A stretch of 64,000 nucleotides of DNA. It comes from Ligustrum vulgare. Taxonomy: Eukaryota; Streptophyta; Magnoliopsida; Lamiales; Oleaceae. The notes beneath the pieces were generated by a model. That model saw nothing but the letters and a program-made list of their open reading frames with translations, ran no database searches and was not told the DNA's origin. Position numbers and translations under genes: made by a program. Shown here in pieces: positions 55,381-64,000 of the stretch (the first letter of the stretch is position 1; every line of letters begins with the position of its first letter). Location of the stretch: the NCBI GenBank assembly GCA_963555705.1, contig OY743176.1, positions 39,168,497 to 39,232,496 of the forward strand, read 5' to 3'.

Positions 55381-55573
55381 ACAGCCTTATTAAGGGTGTT
55401 CAACCCATGTGGATTCTTGTTTCCTCATCGTAGCGGGTCCAAGGTTTAATATACTTTGGGTTCTTGCATCATGAAGCTCGGGTCTCCATGTTACCGTCCG
55501 TTCCAACCTGAATTCGGAACTTTCCAGACGTTCAATCAATTATTCCGCGAGCATCCCGGACGGGATCACATCA
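55381..55573 (+). mobile_element. N5 5' LTR, right end only
   Basis: R/U5 end of a CRM-clan LTR (GTGGATTCTTGTTTCC, GGTTTAATATACTT, CGTCCGTTCCAACCTG) ending GATCACATCA. The U3 part is missing where it joins the Tat LTR. Confidence 0.75.
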
Positions 55574-56003
55574 TCTGGTATCGGAGCTGGACTCGGAATT
55601 CTGGTTTTTCTATTCTATTCTATCCTAGTTTGATTTTTTATGTGTTTATCATAAAGTCCGTCACATTAAAATTATTCATATCCTGTTGTTATCTTGTTGT
55701 TGAGTCTTTTTTTTCTTTAGTTTTCTTCTTTCTTCTTGTTCTTTGTGCCAGCAAATTTTCCCAATTTTTTTTTATCCATATAGAAATCCAATAAAAATTC
55801 AAAAGTGTCTATTTTATTTGATTCTTATCAAAATCATGTCCCGTTTGTTTTGCCGTGTTTGTTGTTGAATTTCGGATTAAAAAAAATCTTTTATTTTTTT
55901 ATTTTTTTATTTGTTCATAAAATGCATCAGAAATATAAAATAATTACAAAATTCGAGAAACAGTTTCTTGAATTTCTTGAATCCGTGAAATTATGAATTC
56001 ATT
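55574..56003 (+). other. N5 primer site and leader
   Basis: TGGTATCGGAGC (55576-55587) is the initiator tRNA-Met primer site with one change. The rest is an AT-rich leader similar to that of N1. No gene is seen. Confidence 0.7.
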
Positions 56004-56452
56004 CCTACTTTCAAGCTAGATGTCATGTGAGTAATAAACTGTGCAATGTTATCAACACTATTTTTATTCATCAAAGTCTAATTGTTACAATGAAAGAAAA
56101 TAAATAAGCAAAATGGAATTAAAGAAGCCCTAGCCACTATAAAAGCCCATAATAAACCCTAAAATACGTAAAGACGGAATTTAACCAAAAATGCCGAAAA
56201 CCCTAATATTTATACCCACGCGATCGCTTGGGAGTCATGGTCATGATCGCGTGGTTGGCCCTTAAAGTCTCGGGTTGATTTTTGATGTTCTTGCGTGATC
56301 GCCCTCCATTTTATACCACGCGGTCGCGTGGTTCAAATTCTTCTATCTTTGTTTGGTTTGAGAATTTCATTTTCTGTCAAGCCCACTACGATTCGTATCA
56401 CCTACTTTCAAGACTAGATGTCATGTGAGTACTAAAGTGTGCAATATTACTA
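56004..56452. repeat. 51-bp direct repeat flanking a truncated LTR fragment
   Basis: CCTACTTTCAAG..TAGATGTCATGTGAGTA occurs at 56004-56054 and again at 56401-56452. Between them lies a minus-strand LTR fragment (56055-56400) that lacks its start and ends GATTCGTATCA. The fragment carries GCGATCGC palindromes at 56216-56335 (pairs 23 and 25 bp apart). The repeat is far longer than a 5-bp TSD. Confidence 0.75.
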
Positions 56453-56789
56453 TGATAGAGAGTATTTCTCTAATCTGGCTAGTACCGCCATGGTTGAGGA
56501 GTTGGTTTACCGCTACTACAACATCCCAATCCTTATTGGATGACGTGGTTAAAGGAGCGTGGGAAGGTAAATGTAACCTGTGGGGTTAGGATGAAATTCA
56601 CACTTGGAAGATATAGCGATGAACAATGGTGTGATGTGGCGCCTATAGAGTCTCATCACATTTAGTTGGGTAGACCGTGGGAGTGTGAGAGGAAAGCATT
56701 CTATCTACGATTGTGTACAAATTTGTTAAAGATGGGAAAGATATTAAACTTACACCGTTAACCCCTAAACAAACACTTGAAGAAAAAAT
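56401..56789 (+). pseudogene. N5 protease remnant
   Basis: With frame shifts it reads TFKTRCHVSTKVCNIT, ..STAMVEELV.., MKFTLGRYSDEQWCDVAPIE, LGRPWECERKAFY and KDGKDIKLTPLTPKQTLEE. These match protease and following linker of CRM-A and CRM-B (KDGKNIKLMSLSPQQVFED). The DSG-type triplet is not recognisable. It supports descent of the N family from CRM-like gag-pol. Confidence 0.65.
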
Positions 56790-57612
56790 TGATATGAATC
56801 GTAGTGGGCTTGACGGAAAGAACTACAAATCAAGCCAAACAAAGCTTCCAGCATGTCCGAAGAGCTTCACAGATCAAGCATTGCGAGAGTGAATAAGGTT
56901 CGAGGTTAAACCAAGTGAGCAAGCCAAGAGACAAGCCGAGAATCGAGTTGGAAACCAAGAAAATCAAAAATTATGTAGAAGCAAAGTTACGGCCGTAACC
57001 AAATATTCTCACGGCCGTAAGTCACTCACGGATCAAAATGAAGAATTCCAGGTTTTCAAAGTTATGGCCGTAAGTATTTTGGTCACGGCCATAATCCTTA
57101 AGCAGAAGTACAGTTACGGCCGTAAGTGATGCTGTCACGGCCGTAAATCCAGTTTAATGCAAATAATGCGGATTTTTAATTCCATTTTCGTATATTTTAT
57201 TTCATTTTCCTATTATAGTATTTTAGGTAAATTAGGAGTTTATTTTGAGCCCAATTAGCGGCTAGGTTTATTTCACTTATTTATATTCATTCTCTTTCAT
57301 TAAACTGTATCAAATATATTGAGTGTTTTCTCAACATTGTTCTGGAATTGAACAAACTTCGAACTTATCAAATATTGTGGGATATTTGTGGCGTTCAACA
57401 AATCGAACTTATCAAAGGCGTGGGCATCCTTTGTGGCGTTCAAACCATTACTGTTCTTGTTTTCGCATCGTAACGGGTCTTGGGTTTAATATACTCATGG
57501 TTCTTACGTCGTGAGACTTGGGTTGTAGTGTTCTCGTGCGTTCCAACCTGAATTCGGAACTTTCCAAGCGTTATTCCGCGAGCTACGACGCGGACCCCCT
57601 CCCGGGTTCGCA
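56790..57612 (+). mobile_element. Solo LTR in N5 interior
   Basis: 823 bp, TGATATGAATCGTAG to CGGGTTCGCA. Palindrome pairs are at 56985-57150. Flanks AAAAT and TAAAA do not form a clean TSD. The coding text on both sides (EEKI and KKEGVLKHELEI) is contiguous in the family. Confidence 0.78.
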
Positions 57613-57836
57613 TAAAAAAGGAGGGAGTGTTGAAACATGAATTAGAAATTAAAATTTTGTATCATGAAGGGGAGGCGCATGTTGAGAATATTGAGATTGA
57701 AGAGTTGAAAATTGAAGTAGTTTATCAAACTCCGAATCTTGAAGTAGAGGATAAAAATGTGGTGGAGGTGTTTGAGTGTGAGAATTGGGAGTTAGGAGGT
57801 GTGGTTGGGCTTGAGAGTAAAAATATTAAGTAAGAG
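57613..57836 (+). pseudogene. N5 Glu-rich ORF, first part
   Basis: LKHELEIKILYHEGEAHVEN, IEEVKIEVVYQTPN-type text and VFECENWELGGVVGLESKN. It is cut by the next solo LTR and resumes at 58579. Confidence 0.65.
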
Positions 57837-58578
57837 TGATCTGATCCCGAGAGGGGGTCACAACGAACACGCGGAATAACACCGGGAAAGTTCCGAATTC
57901 AGGATGGCACGGACGGTAACAATGCAACCCCGACCTCACGACGCAAGAACCAAGGGTATATTAAACCCAAGACCCTTTACGATGCGGAGACAAGAACCAC
58001 AGAGAGGTGAACGAAACAAGGAATGTCTAGATCCTTGATAAGTTCGATTTGGTGAACACACAAATATCTCAAAATATTTGATAAGTTCAAAAGTGTTCAA
58101 TCCAAAACAATATATGAGGGAAAACCACTCAACACAATTTTCATTCAATCAAAGTCTGTTTTACAATGAATGGAAAATAGGATATAAATAAGCAAAATAA
58201 AACCCTAGTCGCTAATGGATTCAAAATAGAGATCTAACTAACCTAAAATAGTTAAAACTGGAAAAGGAATTAAAAAATACAAAAAGGAAATAAAATCCGC
58301 ATGAGTAGCGTTAATCTGGATTTACGGCCGTGAAAACATTACTTATGGCCGTAACTGTACTTCTGCTTAAGGATTACGGCCGTGACTGTTAAAATCTTGG
58401 AACTCTTCAATTTCCACCCGAGGATGACTTACTGCCGTGACAAGCTAGCTTACGGTCGTAAATACGGTTCTGATCCAATTTGACCTGGTTTGATCTTCGA
58501 AGCTATCCGAACCTGTTTGAATTCTTAATTTGGCTTGAATTGTAGTTCTTTCCGTCAAGCCCACCACGATTCGTATCA
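57837..58578 (-). mobile_element. Solo LTR in N5 Glu-rich ORF
   Basis: 742 bp, TGATCTGATCCCGAG to GATTCGTATCA, exact TSD AAGAG (57832-57836 and 58579-58583). Palindrome pairs are at 58320-58465. Confidence 0.9.
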
Positions 58579-58931
58579 AAGAGAGTGAAAAGTTTGAAAG
58601 AGGGAAGAATATAGTCTCGTTGTGAGAAAAGGGGAGGTGGTGAAGATTTCTCATGAGTACAAGGATCCATACTTTGTACACGGAGAAACTAACATTCCCC
58701 ACCCTGTTTTCCGTTCCTTGCAGGTTGATCATTATACGTAGGATTATGAATAACACCAACCATGGAAATTCAAGCTTGTGTTTTAATACCTTCTTGTCTA
58801 CCAATTAAAGAAGCTCAACTTATTGAATTCATGTCATGGAGTCCATAATTTTTCATTTGATCTAGGTGGGCCAGTTGTACATTACGAACAACACTATGAT
58901 TCGGGACAAATCATCCTGAAGAAGGAGGGAA
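58579..58931 (+). pseudogene. N5 Glu-rich ORF tail and polypurine tract
   Basis: ESEKFERGKNIV, then with shifts the conserved SHEYKDPYFVHGETNIPHP, then the FHLI..GG block, ending at GATTCGGGACAAATC and AAGAAGGAGGGAA. Confidence 0.65.
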
Positions 58932-59582
58932 TGCGACGAATCATGGTAGGCTTCACGAAAAATCTTCAAATCAAGCCAAACAAAACATGAAAGGCATCTT
59001 CAAAGGGCTCCAAATCAATAATGGCATGTGGGAAGAAGGTTGGAGGCAAAAATTATGGTCAAAGATGGCTTGGGGTGAAATTCGAAATCAAAACCCGCAA
59101 TGATTATGATCCAGATTTTTGGTCAGAGGTTGATGCTCAGTTTTCAGATGGAAGACATTCGAACAATTGAGGAGAAATTTATGACCAAAAATATTAGGAG
59201 AGCGTGTACGGATGGCAGAGGAAAGTGCAAAAATGATGCAGTCGAGCCATTTCGGCAGTAACCAAATAATTACGACCGTAACTTAATTTCTGCTTAATTT
59301 CCTCGCATTTAGGTTTAATTCCGTTTTGTTGTTTTAGGTTTTATTTTTGAGCCTCTATAGCGGCTAGGGTTAGTCTTAGGCCATTTTTCATTATTTATAT
59401 CATTTTCATTCATTATAACAATTAGAGTTGATTTTGAATAAACATTTCTAATAAACATTTTATTGAGTAATTCGATACCAAAAACTTCAATTTATAAAAG
59501 GCGTGTATAGCCTTTGTGGCATTAGATCCATGTGGATTCTTGTTTCCGCATCGTAGCGGGTCCAAGGTTTAATATACCTTGG
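58932..59582 (+). mobile_element. N5 3' LTR, truncated by CRM-B
   Basis: Starts TGCGACGAATCATGG after the polypurine tract and runs to GGTTTAATATACCTTGG, where CRM-B is inserted. Only one weak palindrome pair is present (about 59250-59285), so this copy has almost no array. Confidence 0.75.
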
Positions 59583-60529
59583 TGATGTGATCCGATATGG
59601 GGATCACCAAGAACACGCGGAATTAAATGACGGAAAGCTCTAAAATTCAATTAGTAGACGATAGCAATTTAACCCCGACCTCACGACGCAAGAACTATGG
59701 GTATATTAAACCCAAAACCCGTTACGATGTGGAGATAAGAACCACAAAGGGGGAACGCCACAAAGGTTGTCAAATCCTTTGATAAGTTCAAATTTGTTCA
59801 ACGAGAACAAGAAGAAAATTAAGGGAATATCTCACCTTCAATATCATTAATCTCAAGAATAAAAGTTGTTGTTTTACAATGCTGAATGAAGCCCTATAAA
59901 TAGGCTAACAAAATAAAGTAACCAAAAATAACTAGAATTAAAACTAACCTAAAACGCCTAAACTAGGTTTTAATTGCGGCACTAAGTTACGGCCGTAACT
60001 TATAAGTTTACGGCCGTAAGTGTCTTACGGTCTAAAAATCAATACATATGTTACGGCCATGACGAGTTTATATACGGCCGTAATCGACTCTCTGAATAAA
60101 AAATAAAATAAAAACTACTAAACTTTATTTACGGCCGTGAGGATTTTTATTACGGCCGTAAGTCCTCTTCTGCATAATTTTGTGTTGATGATGTTACGGC
60201 CGTGAGATCATAGTTTACGGCCGTAATTGCCTTTCTGCAAAATTTTGCCATGTTAATGTTACGGCTGTAAAAAGGGGTGTTACGGCCGTAAGAATGCTTC
60301 TGCCTCAATTTCTTGTTGTTCTTTGATCCAAATGCATAGCAACAACTTTGGTTCCTCTTCCACTTTGTTATGCAACGTAAATGAGGTCTTTGCACTCGAG
60401 CACTCATCCATCCACGCTTGCATGAATCCTTGCATTGTCTGCTTGATTCTTTTGGCTCTTTGCCTCGTTATTGGTCCTACGGGCACGTGTAACGGGTCAA
60501 CGCTCGTCGAGCCACTTCGGAACTCATCA
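59583..60529 (-). repeat. CRM-B 3' LTR
   Basis: 947 bp, TGATGTGATCCGATATGG to GGAACTCATCA. It is the same LTR subfamily as the chimeric element at 18276. Palindrome pairs are at 59990-60295. On the minus strand it encodes GPITRQRAKRIKQTMQGF and ends IEAEAFLRP with a stop in the first palindrome. Confidence 0.88.
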
Positions 60530-61600
60530 TCCCCTCCCTATTGAAAAGGATTCATCCTCGAATCATCACCTGGAAGATCGAGCTTATATGCATTCTCATT
60601 TATCTTTTCAATTATTTGAAAAGGTCCATCACCTCTTGGCTACAACTTAGACTTCCTTTGGGTTGGGAATTGTTCCTTTCGCAAGTGCACCCACACCCAA
60701 TCACCCGGCTCGAACGTCACTTGCCTCCTACCTTTGTTGGCATGAGTCGCATAACGCTCATTTTTATTTTCAATTTGCCCTTTCACCTTCTCATGAAGTG
60801 TGTTCACCACCTTAGCCTTGTTCACCCTGTCCAAACTGCTCCTTTCATCAACAGGTAAAGGAATTAAATCAAGAGGAGTTAGCGGGTTGAAACCATAAAC
60901 AACTTCAAAAGGTGAACATGAAGTAGTAGAATGCACAGATCGATTATAAGCAAATTCCACAAATGGCAAACATTCCTCCCAACTTTTTAAATTCTTATTT
61001 ATTATAGTGCGCAAAATTTGGATTAATGTCCTACTAACTACCTCCGTTTGACCATCAGTTTACGGGTGACATGTAGTAGAAAATAACAATTTAGTACCCA
61101 TCTTCCCCCACAAGACTTTCCAAAAGTAGCTTAGGAACTTAACATCCCTATCAGACACAATACTCCTAGGTACCCCATGGAGTTTTACAACCTCCCTAAA
61201 GAATAGGTCAGCTATGTTTGTTACGTCATCAGTTTTATTACAAGGAATAAAATGCGCCATTTTGCTAAACCAGTCTACCACCAAAAATATCGAGTCTCTA
61301 CCTTTTTTTGTCCTAGAGAGCCCTAACACAAAATCCATAGATATATCTACCCAAGGTTCATTAGGTACGGGCAAAGGTGTATACAAACCTTGTGGTAAGA
61401 CTCTAGACCTAGATTGCTTACAAGTTATGCACCTTTCACAAATATGGTGAACATCCCTTTTCATTTTAGGCCAATAAAAGTGCTCTTGTAAAGTTTCTAA
61501 CGTCTTAATAACACCAAAGTGTCCCATTAACCCCCCCACCATGAGCCTCACGCACTAGCAATTCACGCATAGAACAATTAGGCACACAAAGTTTACTTTC
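60530..61600 (-). pseudogene. CRM-B integrase
   Basis: Zinc-binding region ([28 protein letters not shown]), core Asp ([10 protein letters not shown]), Asp ([10 protein letters not shown]), then a TAA in the CHPQTDG motif near 61056. It resumes with [20 protein letters not shown]-terminal [17 protein letters not shown] and a stop after QRKSKL. The polypurine tract TAGGGAGGGGA borders the LTR. Confidence 0.85.
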
Positions 61601-62162
61601 TCTAAATAAATAGCCATCATGCCTATAAAGTTTATCAATTGCACCCTTTTCACATGAAGCATAAATGGTAGAAAAATCAGGGTCATCAGCATACATACCT
61701 CTTATATATTCAAACCCAAGCAACTTCGCATTTAAAGAGTTTAGAAGTACGTACCTGCGAGAAAGGGCACCTGCTACCACATTCTCCTTACCTTGCTTAT
61801 AGTGAATGACCTATGGAAAAGTCTCAATGAATTCCATCCAACGGGCGTGTCTTTTGTTTAGCTTACCTTGTCCCTTGAGGTATTTCAGGGACTCGTGGTC
61901 AGTGTGTATGACGAATTCCTTTGGCCACAGATAGTGCTGCCATGTCTCCAAGGCACGAATAGGAGCATAAAGCTCCTTGTCATAGGTAGGATAATTCAAA
62001 ACTGCCCCACTCAGCTTTTCACTGAAAAATGCAATCGGTCTTTTTTCCTGCATAAGAACAGCTCCAACCCTTATTCCTGATGCATCACATTCAATCTCAA
62101 AGGTTTGGTTAAAGTGAGGTAAAGCCAAAACCGGTGCAGAACATAACCTATCCTTAAGAATT
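61505..62162 (-). pseudogene. CRM-B RNase H
   Basis: [38 protein letters not shown] and [19 protein letters not shown], then a TAG after IETFP, then ENVVAGALSRRYVLL (D in the usual ADALSRR changed to G), up to the integrase zinc region. RNase H removes the RNA template. Confidence 0.82.
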
Positions 62163-63205
62163 TTAAAAGCATTTTCTAGTGCTACCCTCCCAATGGAATC
62201 CTACACTTTTCTTAACTATTTCTGTGAGTGGTGCTGCAATTGTACTAAAGTCTTTAACAAATCTCCTATAAAACCCAGCCAACCCGTGGAAACTCCTAAC
62301 CTCCGTAATACTTTTGGGAGTTGGCCATTCTTTAATAGCACGAATTTTCTCCTCATCTACCTCAACACCGTTAGCACTAATGATAAAACCAAGAAAAATT
62401 ACTTTTTCCATGCAAAAAGTACACTTTTTAAAATTAGCATATAGTTTCTTAGTTTTCAACACTTCCAAAACAGATCTTAAATGTTTAATGTGATCACCTA
62501 AGTTCTTACTATATACCAAAATGTCATCAAAGTATACCAGAACGAATTTACCAATGTAAGCACGCAAAACATGGTTCATAAGTCTCATAAAAGTGCTAGG
62601 TGCATTCAAGAGGCCGAATGGCATAACCATCCATTCATATAAACCATATTTGGTTTTGAAGGCGGTTTTCCATTCATCACCTTCTTTCATACGAATTTGG
62701 TGATAACACTCTTAAGGTCTATTTTGCTAAACATTCTAGCACCATATAGTTCATCAAACATGTCATCAAGTCTAGGTATGGGATGGCGATACTTTACCGT
62801 AATATTGTTGACTGCTCTACAATCCACGCACATCCTCCAAGTCCCATCCTTTTTGGGTACCAACAGAACTGGTACTGTACATGGGCTCATGCTTTCCCGA
62901 ACATAACCCTTTTTCAGCAGCTCTTCAACCTGCTTTTGTAGCTCTTTGGTCTCTTCGAGATTGCTCCTATAAGCTGGCCTTTTTGGAATGACTGCTCCCA
63001 GCATGAAGTCAATCTGGTGTTCAATCCCTCGAATTGGTGGCAACCCACTAGGAATTTCCTCGGGAAATAAATCTGTAAATTCCTGCAAAAGAGACACAGC
63101 TAAATTAGGGAGGGAGTGGTTAGCTTCATCAAGTACAAGGAGGGATTCCTTGTACATTAGTAAAATCACAGGCTTATTTGTAAAAATAGCTTTGGTGATA
63201 TCACT
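62163..63205 (-). pseudogene. CRM-B reverse transcriptase
   Basis: Starts with the pre-RT linker ILLMYKESLLVLDEANHSLP, then [38 protein letters not shown] and SKIDLKS. A one-base loss near 62705 shifts frame before YHQIRMKEG. The rest ([50 protein letters not shown]) is open. The active site YFDD is intact. Confidence 0.87.
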
Positions 63206-63589
63206 CTATTTTACGTAGAAGCTCAATTTTGTTTTCTCTCTTTTATTTTTACTGGCACTCTTCACACCCTCTCCTTTTTCTGGGATCGTGGTCCCAACTC
63301 TCGATTTTTCACACAACTCTCCTTTTTCCGGGATCGTGGTCCCGACCCTCTTCTGTTCACTCAACTCTCCTTTTTCCGGGATCGTGGTCCCGACCCTCTT
63401 TCTCTCTTCCTCACTTTTTAATTTCAATTGGTCTTCAAAGACCTGTTGAGGTGACAAAGACATTAGTTTGATATTTTTTCCATCCTTAGTGAAGGTATAC
63501 CTATTTTTAAAGCCATCATGAATAACCTTCCTATCGAATTGCCATGGTCTTCCCAACAAGACGTGTCCCGCATGCATGGGAACCACATC
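63206..63589 (-). pseudogene. CRM-B protease C-terminal part and linker repeats
   Basis: Reads MVPMHAGHVLLGRPWQFDR and KDGKNIKLMSLSPQQVFED, then three tandem linker repeats of KRVGTTIPEKGEL type (about 63250-63410), then KNKREKTKLSFYVK and a stop before the reverse transcriptase. The upstream protease active site and gag are beyond the LTR inserted at 63590. Confidence 0.82.
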
Positions 63590-64000
63590 TGATGAGAACC
63601 CGGGAGGGGGTCCTCGTCGTAGCTCTCGGAATAACGCTTGGAAAGTTCCTAATTCAGGTTGGAACAGATGATAACACTACAACCCGAGCCTCACAACTTA
63701 AAAACCATGGGTATATTAAACCCAAGACCCATTACGATGCGGAAACAAGAACCGTAATGGTTTGAACGCCACAAAGGATGTCCATGCCTTTGATAAGTTC
63801 GATTTGTTGAACACCACAAATATCCCACAATATTTGATAAGTTCGAAGTTTGTTCAATTCCAGAACAATGTTGAGAAAGCACTCAATAATTTTATTCATC
63901 AAAATCTTCTGTTTTTATATTGAATGGAAAAACATATAAATAGGCAAAATAAGACCTAATCGCTAACTGATTCTGAATAGAATTCTAATTAGGCTAAAAT
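63590..64000 (-). mobile_element. CRM-clan LTR, runs off the window
   Basis: Starts TGATGAGAACCC directly after ACATC of the CRM-B protease and continues as LTR R/U5 sequence to the window end. Whether it is a solo LTR or a full element cannot be seen. Confidence 0.8.

Overview
This window is plant nuclear DNA, most likely eudicot pericentromeric or other repeat-rich heterochromatin. It contains nested LTR retrotransposons, solo LTRs, a Cassandra-type element with 5S-rRNA-like LTRs, tRNA-iMet-type primer sites (TGGTATCAGAGC) and AT-rich satellite-like DNA. I see no intact host gene. Reading the sequence directly gives most insertion boundaries, because many elements start TG, end CA and have 5-bp target-site duplications (TSDs).

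Layout. (1) 1-9988 is a tandem array of 1.46-1.53 kb and 984 bp units. Each carries a broken gene piece that looks like an RPM1-interacting-protein-13-like first exon. A 1.9 kb solo LTR (7147-9032, TSD GAAAC) sits inside it. (2) 9989-10691 is a Cassandra TRIM. (3) 10692 to about 55380 is one old Tat-lineage Ty3/gypsy element on the plus strand, cut apart by later insertions. Its pieces are gag/protease (10692-11672, 17370-17534), reverse transcriptase/RNase H (39686-41678), an antisense plant-mobile-domain ORF (51154-54192) and a 3' LTR (54687-about 55380). The integrase is missing. (4) Inserted in it are a solo LTR (11673-17369) that hosts a complete non-autonomous element N1 (11839-16703), and a CRM-like chromovirus, CRM-A, on the minus strand (17535-39690). 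CRM-A in turn hosts a gag-only chimeric element (18276-23359, TSD CCAAG), a Tekay/Del-like chromovirus (24602-33615, TSD TATTT) and a solo LTR (34562-36215, TSD CACGA). (5) 41679-51153 is a fused cluster of further non-autonomous copies (N2, N3, N4). (6) 55381-59582 is another non-autonomous copy (N5) with two more solo LTRs. (7) 59583-63589 is a second CRM-like element, CRM-B, on the minus strand, cut by an LTR that runs off the window.

How the parts relate. The CRM-like elements encode gag, protease, reverse transcriptase, RNase H and integrase. The polyprotein frame runs through the polypurine tract into the 3' LTR. The N1-N5 elements share their primer site, polypurine cassette and LTR body with the CRM-like elements. 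They lack reverse transcriptase and integrase, and keep only protease remnants plus a conserved Glu/Lys-rich ORF. They look like non-autonomous parasites of the CRM-like elements. Almost every LTR of this clan carries an array of the perfect 12-bp palindrome TTACGGCCGTAA. The copies are arranged in pairs 21 bp apart centre to centre. One subfamily has GCGATCGC palindromes in the same place instead. This paired-palindrome architecture and the Glu-rich non-autonomous family are the most interesting signals here. Family names come from motif recognition without database searches.
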